From the NCBI GenBank assembly GCA_025642075.2, contig JAODUO010000426.1, positions 606,001 to 670,000 of the forward strand: 64,000 bases of DNA, written 5' to 3'. The stretch's first letter is position 1. Each line of letters begins with the position of its first letter. Below, one piece after another: positions 22,778 to 34,090 of this stretch. The translations under genes were made by a program, and so were the position numbers. Source of the DNA: Ridgeia piscesae (lineage: Eukaryota > Annelida > Polychaeta > Sabellida > Siboglinidae). The notes under the pieces were generated by a model, which was not told the origin of the DNA, did no database searches, and saw nothing but the letters and a program-made list of their open reading frames with translations.

Positions 22778-24289
22778 TATATATACACACATATATATAC
22801 ATATATATAATTATATATACATACACAGAGATACACAGTTTTTGAGCTGGTCCCTCAGACACTGGCTACTAGTCGGCCACTGTTAGCTACAGTTTCATTA
22901 TCATCAACAGTGCTGGGCCCATTTTGCCACTGAGGTATCTCCAGCCTATCTTTTATAACAAATCACATCGTCTCATGCATCATGTGATTCACAGCCAGTC
23001 ACTGTGTTACTGAACAGAATATGATGGCCCTCTGAATGACTCACTATTGAGCAACTAACGCGGTTCCAGGAATGAGAGATATTTGCCATGGACAATATTT
23101 GGCACGAGTGCAGATTGACAACACAAGGACAAGGAGATTATGATGTAACGAAAATTAAAAACCAATTTTCAAAACAAGCTAATGAATTCCTTGTTGTCAC
23201 CTTTAGCTTTTTGCATTGTGGAGCAATTTTATTCAATCTCATCACAAATCACTGAAAGAAACATTTATGGAGTGATTCTTTCATGACTCATCAGATGTCA
23301 GTCTGTTCCACATTCCACTGTTGCACCGCTGAAGTCACTGCAGATAAAACGGTGCCACCAGGTGGCTGAGGCCTTCACGCCTATCCGTAAACGATCTTGA
23401 CCCTGGCTGTACTTACAGATACTCATAACTGCGGTCTGCTTTACGATGTGGTGGTTGTTTGGGCTGTGACTGGCTACTCACACATGCACTGCCGGTAACC
23501 TAGATAAATTTTGCGTTGTCTCTGGTGTTTATTGTTTCAGGCTGCATCAGCTATGCAGAGGTACACTAGACTAACTTTATTATCATACACTTTGCAAGCA
23601 AGTACATCCACATAATTGTGTATGTCAAAATACCATGCCAAAACCAGTCTGAGTACTAACAATTAGCTAGACACATAGACATTTCAGATAAACCTAGAAG
23701 CAAGTTTGTGTTGAACTGTGAAGGATCCTGTGTTGTTTGGTAGACAAGGAGTTGCACTAGACTGCCCCCCACCGTTTCTCTTTACAACAAAAACCTACAC
23801 ACCGTCTTTGCACCATCTGTTAATGTAGGTTACACAGAACACACACAGATACATTTGGTAGTTCCAAGGGACAAAGCGTTGAGGTGTGAGACGTATCACA
23901 ACAACATGTGCACTTGTTTTAGACTTAACAAAACATCCAAATGCATTACTTATAGTTGTTTCATGTTTCAATGTCCAGTTTTCATCAACAATCAAACCAA
24001 AACTGATGCAAAACCATGGTTGCATTTGGGGCTGATTTTGGACATAACACAATTCTGAAACATGCTTTTATAAAAATGTCATTTTCAAAACGTTGTTTAA
24101 TATTTATCAAGAAATTAACTACTTTGGATACTTTTTTTTATTTTTATCAAAAAACTTTGGATATGTCAATAAATGTAGTATCATTTTAAAACTTTCAATC
24201 AGCTAAATCAGAAAATTCTACAATTTCACAACTGAACATTGAATTTGCCCTGGGAGGTCACATACATAGCAACTTTGCATACTTTAATA

Positions 24290-24371
<82 letters not shown>

Positions 24372-24377
24372 TGTATG

Positions 24378-24418
<41 letters not shown>

Positions 24419-26335
24419 ACACCTACCTTCTCAAATGGCTCCATCTCCTGGCGGAGTTCCTCCAGTTTCTGCTGGAGCTCTTGTTCCTGCATCACTTGGT
24501 GCTCGTCGACGTGGAGCGCTGCATAGAGCCGGGCCACTGCGGTCTTGATGTCCTCCATGTCTGATGAGTGTTCCGACGACACTCGTGCGCGACCTACAAT
24601 ATGCACGTACAAGTGTCCAATTGCTCCCTACTGCAAAGTAAAATAGGAAACAGCCACATGGAAATGTGAAATTAAAGAAAAGGAACAAAGTATAATAATC
24701 TACAATAAAATCATTGTAAAAAAAATCATATATTAAATAACACATGTTTTATTAGCAGGAAACCTGCTTGAACGTAAATCATACAAACCCTTAATAAATT
24801 ATAGACATGTGACTATATTTATAGATCACTGCCCTCTGTTGAGAATCAAAATATGTGAAACTGACAAAATGTGATGCAGGATTTTCTATTTATATATCAC
24901 TTGATTGTGGCACCGGAGAAAGTTTGCCAACTTTATTCCACTTCACACTAAATTGCAACGAAAGCGGGTCACCTCAAAAAATAACCTTTGGACATTACAG
25001 TTTTTCTGTATCCCAGTGTACTCTGTAAATGACCGCGTCCCCTACAGAGCAGACTGCTGAGTTCTGTCACAGTAGAGACACTAGCGCCCCCTACCTTCTT
25101 CATCCGCTCGTACTGTGTATCGACGGTCATTTATTTCTAGGTGGAAGTCGTTCTGAATTAGCGTGTCAATCCGGGTTGACTTGGCTATTCGCACACCATC
25201 TGTAAGAAATATTTAAATTAAATTATTAATTAAGCCGATTCTGTTTAATTTATTTAATTTAAGAGATGGTCCAGCGTGTGAAACCATGAGGAGGGATGAC
25301 TCAAAATATTCACAATTACATCTATGCTGCACTAAATGTAGGCATCTAGGGTTAACTTTTACATTAAATCTGCATTGTTGTACATATAATTATTGTTAGC
25401 AGTGATGGTAAAATGACATGCGTAGTAATTGCACAGTTGCAGCTTGCATGAATAATTGTCTATACTGTAGTATAAATTATAATGTCAGTAGGGTATTGAC
25501 AGGTCAAGGATGCAGCTGTATATAACTGACAGCTGAACATAAGAATAGCTCTTTGAAACTGGATATGTTCTAGAGGCAGTGGCTACACTAAGTAGATTGT
25601 GGTTTTGTTTATATCATATCCCCTATGAATCATATCCAGTTACTAACTAGGGACCAACACAAAACTAAGTAAATACCAATTTACCTAAGTAAGAAGTGCC
25701 TGTTATGAATGCCACACAATTAGAGTTCCTTGCTGAATAAATTGAGTCCACAGTTATAACAAGCAAAATACGAATGTACTTTTTTTACTATTTTATCATG
25801 AGATCACGTAACTTCTGACTATGTAAATATTAAGTAGGGTTATGTTGTCATATATGGCAGTTCAAGTTGGGCTGTTATTATTCTTTTCAGTCCAATCATT
25901 TCACAGTTGATTCTGAACATCAAACATGATCTGATCTTACGGAGAATGTTGTTGGGGATGCTAAAATTAATAGATAGGGAGAAACCATGTTTGCCAATAT
26001 TCAGCTTAGTTTTAGAAACAAAAAGTTGTTTAGAAACAGATGATCTAAGGGGCCTAGAGATATGAGAGAAATAGCGGTAATGTCAGTTGTTGAGTAGAAA
26101 TAGTACAATGACAAGGTCGACTATGGCCCGTCTCCCTCCCTGGGAAGTGGGAACAAGAACTCACCTGGGTTATATACAGCCACCTTGTCAATCCCTCGAT
26201 CTTCCTCCTGAATGTGCTGGAGGAACTCTCCCACAGTGGAGCTGATGGGGCGCAGGGTGAACAGACACTCCGCATCCCTGGAGGGTAGGGGCACTGCCAC
26301 CACTGGCAAACCATTCTCATACCGCAGCCGCAGCT
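18057..26335 (-). CDS. MCU: Mitochondrial calcium uniporter pore subunit (five 3' coding exons)
   Basis: MCU forms the Ca2+-selective channel of the mitochondrial inner membrane. Exons in transcript order are 26335-26165, 25199-25095, 24593-24427, 19092-18889 and 18260-18057, all joining in phase (283 residues plus stop). The first two carry the matrix N-terminal domain ([49 protein letters not shown]). The third is a coiled coil ([20 protein letters not shown]). The fourth has TM1 ([19 protein letters not shown]), [13 protein letters not shown] with the DIME selectivity loop (codons 18958-18969), and TM2. The fifth is the C-terminal coiled coil ending [14 protein letters not shown] and TGA at 18059-18057. 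The Glu of LTWWEYS favours MCU over the MCUb paralogue, in which that position is changed. Introns contain a CR1-like fragment and TA microsatellites. The N-terminal targeting region lies upstream; see 61850-61936. Confidence 0.96.
18889..19092 (-). CDS. MCU: MCU exon with TM1, DIME selectivity loop and TM2
   Basis: It is bounded by the acceptor tttgtgacag and the donor CAG then GTGTGT, and is 68 complete codons. It encodes [22 protein letters not shown]1, [19 protein letters not shown] and TM2 ending YVVTKQ. Asp and Glu of DIME line the Ca2+ filter in the known family; both are intact. Confidence 0.97.
19132..19265. repeat. 32-bp tandem repeat with internal palindrome, left block
   Basis: The unit carries TGATTGACAgttTGTCAATCA-like inverted arms and an AAGTTCAGTG linker. 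Copies here are more diverged than in the right block (20802-20975). The two blocks were one array before the CR1-like fragment at 19266-20788 landed in it. Confidence 0.75.
19266..20788 (-). mobile_element. CR1-like non-LTR retrotransposon, 5'-truncated copy in MCU intron
   Basis: It is colinear with 52028-53549 of the element on the opposite strand (1523 versus 1522 nt). It carries the 3' half of the reverse transcriptase, the 3'UTR and the same tail of three TCTTGTTAAA repeats. The RT is broken: motif A reads YLHFKKAFD (the catalytic Asp is His), motif B reads GVLHGS instead of GVPQGS, and a Trp codon became TAG near 20081. The active-site FADD is still present. At the point in the A-run where the other copy lost one base, this copy keeps frame. 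It is a dead copy, inserted in a tandem repeat. Confidence 0.93.
20802..20975. repeat. 32-bp tandem repeat with internal palindrome, right block
   Basis: About five copies of a 32-bp unit (AAGTTCAGTG + TGATTGACAG + TTTGTCAGTCAC). Each unit can fold into a short hairpin around TGACAgtttGTCA. It continues the block at 19132-19265. Confidence 0.8.
20976..22640. other. MCU intron sequence without recognised features
   Basis: AT-rich intronic DNA between the palindromic repeat and the TA microsatellite. No exon, RNA gene or element end was seen. Confidence 0.5.
22641..22812. repeat. TA/CA microsatellite
   Basis: (TA)n tracts broken by short ATTATATACATA, TATTGTG and CACACACA interruptions. The small open frames across it are composition artefacts. 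Confidence 0.95.
22834..24280. other. MCU intron sequence, with one TA-adjacent repeat motif
   Basis: It opens with ACACAGTTTTTGAG...GGTCCCTCAGAC, similar to sequences after TA-rich tracts at 34117 and 46045. No coding exon was recognised in the rest. Confidence 0.4.
24288..24416. repeat. TA microsatellite abutting an MCU splice donor
   Basis: Two nearly pure (TA)n blocks separated by TGTGTTGTATGTATG. On the transcribed strand the microsatellite starts ten bases after the exon boundary at 24427, directly behind the donor hexamer. Confidence 0.95.
24427..24593 (-). CDS. MCU: MCU exon with first coiled coil
   Basis: The acceptor is catattgtag and the donor is GAGAAG then GTAGGT. It completes a Gly codon, then reads [35 protein letters not shown] and the coiled coil ending EPFEK. 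The downstream intron begins with a TA microsatellite only ten bases after the exon. Confidence 0.94.
25095..25199 (-). CDS. MCU: MCU exon (second half of N-terminal matrix domain)
   Basis: The acceptor is tttcttacag and the donor is GAAG then GTAGGG. Joined to the preceding exon it reads [20 protein letters not shown] followed by [16 protein letters not shown]. The DG-VRIA...STRID pattern and FHLEIND are typical of the MCU N-terminal domain. It is too short to stand out as an ORF. Confidence 0.93.
25200..26164. other. MCU intron, no further features
   Basis: AT-rich intron between two MCU exons with no recognised repeat or RNA gene. Confidence 0.5.
26165..26335 (-). CDS. MCU: MCU exon (first half of N-terminal matrix domain)
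   Basis: The acceptor is gtgtcttgtgtctgtag and the donor is CCAG then GTGAGT. It reads [20 protein letters not shown], then [19 protein letters not shown] and [14 protein letters not shown]. It begins two bases into a codon, so an upstream coding exon ending one base into a codon is required. A tandem 50-bp repeat lies immediately upstream on the transcribed strand. Confidence 0.95.
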
Positions 26336-26351
26336 CTACAGACACAAGACA

Positions 26352-26590
26352 CACAGTAGTGGTGATGTTATCTGGCACAGAGGCAAAGGGAAATATATAA
26401 ATGTAGAAGTGGCGATGTCGTCTGGCAGTGAGGCAAAGGAAAATATATAAATGTAGAAGTGGCGATGTCGTCTGGCAGTGAGGCAAAGGAAAATATATAA
26501 ATGTAGAAGTGGCGATTTCGTCTGGCATTGAGGCAAAGGGAAATGTATAAATGTAGATGTGGCGATGTCGTCTGGCAGTGAGGCAAAGTA
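26352..26590. repeat. 50-bp tandem repeat next to MCU exon acceptor
   Basis: About 4.5 copies of a 50-bp unit containing ATGTAGAAGTGGCGATGTCG and TCTGGCAGTGAGGCAAAGG. The copy nearest the exon is the most diverged. Read on the MCU strand, each unit contains a pyrimidine-rich tract ending TTTGCCTCACTGCCAG, which resembles a 3' splice site. Confidence 0.9.
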
Positions 26591-27400
26591 GAAACAAAAC
26601 AAAGCTGCCAGTTGCTACATCGGCTGCTGCATCTGGAATGCTGCATTTGGAATAATCTCAGAACTGTGTACGCATCAAGCAATTGGTTATTAATCCATAC
26701 TGAGAGAATTATATTATATCAAATTAACAACACTCCCTGAAGCCATCAATAATATCCTTACATATTGCACATTACGAACAGAAATGTAGGACAAACCTGA
26801 CAACTGTCAAACCAAATGACACACAGGTCAAACATCAGACGATCAATACTACCTGGCATTTGGTTGATGGAGAAACAAGAAATGTAGTTCTGACAGTTAC
26901 TACTTAAAATGTATAACTAACGCTATAACTAACCCCAGACCACTGTCCGTTCGTACAAAACCATCCCCTGGAATGATCGTTCCCCTTGTATTCAGTATCC
27001 CGTGTCATTTACCGGGCTGTGGTCAGGTTTTATCAGCATGTTCATATTTACTCTACAGGCCTACATGTCAACCAATTTTTTTATAAGAGACCAAGTTATA
27101 CAATGACCTCCATCAAATCCTCTGCCTGCTCCCCCCCCCAAGAAGGATGAATATGTGAGGTCATTTCCCATAGCGTACCAATGATTTTATTCCTATTCCA
27201 GCAAAGTGAGGTAATTTCCCAAACAAATTTCATACAAATATCCTTGACTGTGGCCCTAAACTACATGTACGTACATGTATATAAATATAAATACGGACTG
27301 CACTAGATTACCCTAGAAGCCTTTAGAAATCCTTAATTCGGTGGTGGTGTGTGTATTATCAACATCATTAAACATTCATAAGGATGTTACCTTGACAGTG
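26591..27400. other. MCU intron 1 or linking intron, no features
   Basis: Non-coding DNA between the 50-bp repeat and the large 39-bp array; no exon recognised. Confidence 0.45.
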
Positions 27401-30400
27401 CAACAGTGGCCAGTCTAGGTGCACAAAGGTGTACACAGCCAACAGTGGCCAGTCTAGGTGCACAAAGGTGTACACAGCCAACAGTGGCCAGTCTACCTGC
27501 ACAAAGGTGTACACAGCCAACAGTGGCCAGTCTAGGTGCACAAAGGTGTACACAGCCAACAGTGGCCAGTCTAGGTGCACAAAGGTGTACACAGCCAACA
27601 GTGGCCAGTCTAGGTGCACAAAGGTGTACACAGCCAACAGTGGCCAGTCTAGGTGCACAAAGGTGTACACAGCCAACAGTGGCCAGTCTAGGTGCACAAA
27701 GGTGTACACAGCCAACAGTGGCCAGTCTAGGTGCACAAAGGTGTACACAGCCAACAGTGGCCAGTCTAGGTGCACAAAGGTGTACACAGCCAACAGTGGC
27801 CAGTCTAGGTGCACAAAGGTGTACACAGCCAACAGTGGCCAGTCTAGGTGCACAAAGGTGTACACAGCCAACAGTGGCCAGTCTAGGTGCACAAAGGTGT
27901 ACACTGCCAACAGTGGCCAGTCTACCTGCACAAAGGTGTACACAGCCAACAGTGGCCAGTCTAGGTGCACAAAGGTGTACACTGCCAACAGTGGCCAGTC
28001 TAGGTGCACAAAGGTGTACACTGCCAACAGTGGCCAGTCTAGGTGCACAAAGGTGTACACTGCTAACAGTGGCCAGTCTAGCTGCAAAGGTGTACACTGC
28101 TAACAGTGGCCAGTCTACCTGCACAAATGTGTACACTGCCAACAGTGGCCAGTCTAGGTGCACAAAGGTGTACACTGCCAACAGTGTCCAGTCTACCTGC
28201 ACAAAGGTGTACACAGCCAGCAGTGGCCAGTCTACCTGCACAAAGATGTACACTGCCAACAGTGGCCAGTCTACCTGCACAAAGGTGTACACTGCCAACA
28301 GTGGCCAGTCTACCTGCACAAAGGTGTACACTGCCAACAGTGTCCAGTCTACCTGCACAAAGGTGTACACAGCCAACAGTGGCCAGTCTACCTGAACAAA
28401 GGTGTACACTGCCAACAGTGTCCAGTCTACCTGCACAAAGGTGTACACTGCCAACAGTGGCCAGTCCACCTGCACAAAGGTATACACAGCCAACAGTGAC
28501 CAGTCCACCTGCACAAAGGTGTACACAGCCAACAGTGACCAGTCCACCTGCACAAAGGTGTACACAGCTAACAGTGGCCAGTCTAGGTGCACAAAGGTGT
28601 ACACTGCCAACAGTGGCCAGTCTACCTGCACAAAGGTGTACACAGCTAACAGTGGCCAGTCTACCTGCACAAAGGTGTACACTGCCAACAGTGGCCAGTC
28701 TACCTGCACAAAGGTGTACACAGCCAACAGTGGCCAGTCTAGCTGCACAAAGGTGTACACTGCCAACAGTGTCCAGTCTACCTGCACAAAGGTGTACACA
28801 GCCAACAGTGTCCAGTCTACCTGCACAAAGGTGCACACAGCCAACAGTGTCCAGTCTACCTGCACAAAGGTGTACACAGCCAGCAGTGGCCAGTCTACCT
28901 GCACAAAGGTGTACACTGCCAACAGTGGCCAGTCTACCTGCACAAAGGTGTACACAGACAGCAGTGGCCAGTCTACCTGAACAAAGGTGTACACAGCCAA
29001 CAGTGGCCAGTCTACCTGCACAAAGGTGTACACAGCCAACAGAGGCCAGTCTACCTGCACAAATGTGTACACTGCCAACAGTGGCCAGTCTACCTGCACA
29101 AAGGTGTACACAGCCAACAGAGGCCAGTCTACCTGAACAAAGGTGTACACAGCCAACAGTGGCCAGTCTACCTGCACAAAGGTGTACACTGCCAACAGTG
29201 GCCAGTCTACCTGCACAAAGGTGTACACTGCCAACAGTGGCCAGTCTACCTGCACAAAGGTGTACACTGCCAACAGTGGCCAGTCTACCTGCACAAAGGT
29301 GTACACTGCCAACAGTGGCCAGTCTACCTGCACAAAGGTGTACACTGCCAACAGTGGCCAGTCTACCTGCACAAAGGTGTACACAGCCAACAGTGGCCAG
29401 TCTACCTGCACAAAGGTGTACACAGCCAACAGTGGCCAGTCTACCTGCACAAAGGTGTACACAGCCAACAGTGGCCAGTCTACCTGCACAAAGGTGTACA
29501 CTGCCAACAGTGGCCAGTCTACCTGCACAAAGGTGTACACTGCCAACAGTGGCCAGTCTACCTGCACAAAGGTGTACACTGCCAACAGTGGCCAGTCTAC
29601 CTGCACAAAGGTGTGCACTGCCAACAGTGGCCAGTCTACCTGCACAAAGATGTACACAGCCAACAGTGGCCAGTCTACCTGCACAAAGGTATACACAGCC
29701 AACAGTGGCCAGTCTACCTGCACAAAGGTGTACACAGCCAACAGTGGCCAGTCTACCTTCACAAAGGTGTACACAGCCAACAGTGGCCAGTCTACCTGCA
29801 CAAAGGTGTACACTGCCAACAGTGGCCAGTCTACCTGCACAAAGGTGTACACTGCCAACAGTGGCCAGTCTAGCTGCACAAAGGTGTACACTGCCAACAG
29901 TGGCCAGTCTAGCTGCACAAAGGTGTACACAGCTAACAGTGGCCAGTCTACCTGCACAAAGGTGTACACAGCCAACAGTGGCCAGTCTACCTGCACAAAG
30001 GTGTACACAGCCAACAGTGGCCAGTCTACCTGCACAAAGGTGTACACTGTCAACAGTGGCCAGTCTACCTGCACAAAGGTGTACACAGCCAACAGTGGCC
30101 AGTCTAGCTGCACAAAGGTGTACACAGCCAACAGTGGCCAGTCTACCTGTACAAAGGTGTACACAGCCAACAGTGGCCAGTCTACCTGTACAAAGGTGTA
30201 CACAGCCAACAGTGGCCAGTCTACCTGCACAAATGTGTACACAGCCAACAGTGGCCAGTCTACCTGCACAAAGGTGTACACAGCCAACAGTGGCCAGTCT
30301 ACCTGAACAAAGGTGTACACAGCCAACAGTGGCCAGTCTACCTGCACAAAGGTGTACACTGCCAACAGTGGCCAGTCTACCTGCACAAAGGTGTACACAG

Positions 30401-33400
30401 CTAACAGTGGCCAGTCTACCTGCACAAAGGTGTACACAGCTAACAGTGGCCAGTCTACCTGCACAAAGGTGTACACAGCTAACAGTGGCCAGTCTACCTG
30501 CACAAAGGTGTACACTGCCAACAGTGGCCAGTCTACCTGCACAAAGGTGTACACAGCTAACAGTGGCCAGTCTACCTGCACAAAGGTGTACACAGCTAAC
30601 AGTGGCCAGTCTACCTGCACAAAGGTGTACACAGCCAACAGTGGCCAGTCTACCTGCACAAAGGTGTACACTGCCAACAGTGGCCAGTCTACCTGCACAA
30701 AGGTGTACACAGCCAACAGTGGCCAGTCTACCTGCACAAAGGTGTACACAGCTAACAGTGGCCAGTCTACCTGCACAAAGGTGTACACAGCCAACAGTGG
30801 CCAGTCTACCTGCACAAAGGTGTACACAGCCAACAGTGGCCAGTCTACCTGCACAAAGGTGTACACAGCTAACAGTGGCCAGTCTACCTGCACAAAGGTG
30901 TACACAGCTAACAGTGGCCAGTCTACCTGCACAAAGGTGTACACAGCCAACAGTGGCCAGTCTACCTGCACAAAGGTGTACACAGCCAACAGTGGCCAGT
31001 CTACCTGCACAAAGGTGTACACAGCTAACAGTGGCAGTCTACCTGCACAAAGGTGTACACAGCCAACAGTGGCCAGTCTACCTGCACAAAGGTGTACACT
31101 GCCAACAGTGGCCAGTCTACCTGCACAAAGGTGTACACTGCCAACAGTGGCCAGTCTACCTGCACAAAGGTGTACACAGCCAACAGTGTCCAGTCTACCT
31201 GCACAAAGGTGTACACTGCCAACAGTGGCCAGTCTAGCTGCACAAAGGTGTACACAGCCAACAGTGGCCAGTCTACCTGCACAAAGGTGTACACTGCCAA
31301 CAGTGGCCAGTCTAGCTGCACAAAGGTGTACACAGCCAACAGTGGCCAGTCTACCTGAACAAAGGTATACACTGCCAACAGTGGCCAGTCTAGCTGCACA
31401 AAGGTGTACACTGCCAACAGTGGCCAGTCTACCTGCACAAATGTGTACACAGCCAACAGTGGCCAGTCTACCTGCACAAAGGTGTACACTGCCAACAGTG
31501 GCCAGTCTACCTGCACAAAGATATACACTGCCAACAGTGGCCAGTCTACCTGCACAAAGGTGTACACTGCCAACAGTGGCCAGTCTACCTGTACAAAGGT
31601 GTACACTGCCAACAGTGACCAGTCTACCTGCACAAAGGTGTACACTGCCAACAGTGGCCAGTCTACCTGCACAAAGGTGTACACTGCCAACAGTGGCCAG
31701 TCTACCTGCACAGAGGTGTACACAGCCAACAGTGGCCAGTCTACCTGCACAGAGGTGTACACTGCCAACAGTGGCCAGTCTACCTGCACAAAGGTGTACA
31801 CTGCCAACAGTGGCCAGTCTACCTGCACAAAGGTGTACACTGCCAACAGTGGCCAGTCTACCTGCACAAAGGTGTACACTGCCAACAGTGGCCAGTCTAC
31901 CTGCACAAAGGTGTACACTGCCAACAGTGGCCAGTCTACCTGCACAAAGGTGTACAGAGCCAACAGTGGCCAGTCTACCTGCACAAAGGTGTACACAGCC
32001 AACAGTGGCCAGTCTACCTGCACAAAGGTGTACACAGCCAACAGTGGCCAGTCTACCTGCACAAAGGTGTACACAGCCAACAGTGGCCAGTCTACCTGCA
32101 CAAAGGTGTACACTGCCAACAGTGGCCAGTCTACCTGCACAAAGGTGTACACAGCCAACAGTGGCCAGTCTACCTGCACAAATGTGTACACAGCCAACAG
32201 TGGCCAGTCTACCTGCACAAAGGTGTACACTGCCAACAGTGGCCAGTCTACCTGCACAAATGTGTACACAGCCAACAGTGGCCAGTCTACCTGCACAAAG
32301 GTGTACACAGCCAACAGTGTCCAGTCTACCTGCACAAAGGTGTACACTGCCAACAGTGGCCAGTCTAGCTGCACAAAGGTGTACACAGCCAACAGTGGCC
32401 AGTCTACCTGCACAAAGGTGTACACTGCCAACAGTGGCCAGTCTACCTGCACAAAGGTGTACACTGCCAACAGTGGCCAGTCTACCTGCACAAAGGTGTA
32501 CACAGCCAACAGTGGCCAGTCTACCTGAACAAAGGTGTACACAGCCAACAGTGGCCAGTCTACCTGCACAAAGGTGTACACTGCCAACAGTGGCCAGTCT
32601 ACCTGCACAAAGGTGTACACAGCCAACAGTGGCCAGTCTACCTGAACAAAGGTGTACACAGCCAACAGTGGCCAGTCTACCTGCACAAAGGTGTACACTG
32701 GCAACAGTGGCCAGTCTACCTGCACAAAGGTGTACACTGCCAGCAGTGGCCAGTCTACCTGCACAAAGGTGTACACTGCCAACAGTGGCCAGTCTACCTG
32801 CACAAAGGTGTACACAGCCAACAGTGGCCAGTCTACCTGCACAAAGGTGTACACAGCCAACAGTGGCCAGTCTACCTGCACAAAGGTGTACACTGCCAAC
32901 AGTGTCCAGTCTACCTGCACAAAGGTGTACACAGCCAACAGTGGCCAGTCTACCTGCACAAAGGTGTACACAGACAGCAGTGGCCAGTCTACCTGCACAA
33001 AGGTGTACACTGCCAACAGTGGCCAGTCTACCTGCACAAAGGTGTACACTGCCAACAGTGGCCAGTCTACCTGCACAAAGGTGTACACAGCCAACAGTGG
33101 CCAGTCTACCTGCACAAAGGTGTACACAGCCAACAGTGGCCAGTCTACCTGCACAAAGGTGTACACTGCCAACAGTGTCCAGTCTACCTGCACAAAGGTG
33201 TACACAGCCAACAGTGGCCAGTCTACCTGCACAAAGGTGTACACAGACAGCAGTGGCCAGTCTACCTGCACAAAGGTGTACACTGCCAACAGTGGCCAGT
33301 CTAGGTGCACAGAGGTGTACACAGCCAACAGTGGCCAGTCTACCTGCACAAAGGTGTACACTGCCAACAGTGGCCAGTCTACCTGCACAAAGGTGTACAC

Positions 33401-33441
33401 TGCCAACAGTGGCCAGTCTAGGTGCACAAAGGTGTACACTG
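27401..33441. repeat. 39-bp minisatellite array, about 155 units
   Basis: Uninterrupted tandem units of 39 bp, each containing GTGTACAC, CCAACAGTGGCCAGTCTA and a TGCACAAAG end. Recurrent variants are CAG or CTG after GTGTACA, CTAACAG for CCAACAG, GTGTCC or GTGACC for GTGGCC, and GGTGC or AGCTGC for ACCTGC. The GGTGC form dominates the left end (27401-28080) and reappears at the extreme right end. Because 39 is 13 codons, frames stay open for hundreds of codons on both strands; a two-base loss near 28084 and a one-base loss near 31034 shift them. It is not protein-coding. Confidence 0.97.
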
Positions 33442-33845
33442 TAAACTGTACAGTGTGTGATTAATTATATGATATATGTCATGTCACTGCCCCAGGTAAT
33501 TTCTCATGCATGTCTAATATGGGGCATTGTGACATTTTCGTGCCACATTACACTAATGGGTACGGGTGCATGTGAATGCGTGTTTGCTGGCTGGGAGTTA
33601 AAGGCCACAGGAATTCCTGCAATTTGCTGTACTAAACTAAAGTAGGAACAAGTGCACTCAGTTCGGAATGAGGGGGGATTTGTGTGAGCTCTTCGCCTGC
33701 CTCAGGGTAAAATACATTGGGCAAAGGTGAACAGCTGATTTCAGCTGCAGGATATATTTTCCCAGAGTTTCAAACTACTACAGCTGAACATAAAGCAGTA
33801 AAAGAGCACGTTTTGTGTCAATCCCCATTCTCGACAATGTACTGA
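33442..33845. other. Spacer after the 39-bp array
   Basis: Unique-looking sequence with no exon, RNA gene or element recognised. Confidence 0.45.
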
Positions 33846-34090
33846 TTGCATGGAACTTCTTCCCAGACTTATTTCTTCCCTATAATCCCACCATTTCCCT
33901 TCAACCACACCTCTTCCCTTCAACCCAATTTCTTCCTTTTTAACTCTACTTCTTTCTTTCTTTTAACTCCACCACTTTCCCTTTCTCTCATCTCTTTCCT
34001 TCAACCCTATTACTTCCCTCCAACACCACCTCTTCCCTTCAACCCATGCTTCTTTCCTTCAACCCCTTCATCCCTCCTCCCAAACCACGT
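33846..34090. repeat. Degenerate pyrimidine-rich repeat (CTTCCCTTCAACCC-like)
   Basis: Loosely repeated blocks of about 20 bp containing CTTCCCTTCAACC on the + strand, too diverged for a firm period. It is similar in composition, but not in unit sequence, to the array at 35262. Confidence 0.6.

Noticed and set aside
22579..24612. Tyr/Ile-rich short ORFs
   Set aside because: They are translations of TA microsatellites; only the MCU exon at 24427-24593 inside this interval is real.
27401..33441. Possible CRISPR array
   Set aside because: Units are contiguous tandem copies with no unique spacers, and the context is an animal genome.
27387..33464. Open frames of up to 1211 codons on both strands
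   Set aside because: They follow from a 39-bp tandem unit (13 codons) without stops; equally long frames appear in several phases and on both strands, with no conserved domain.
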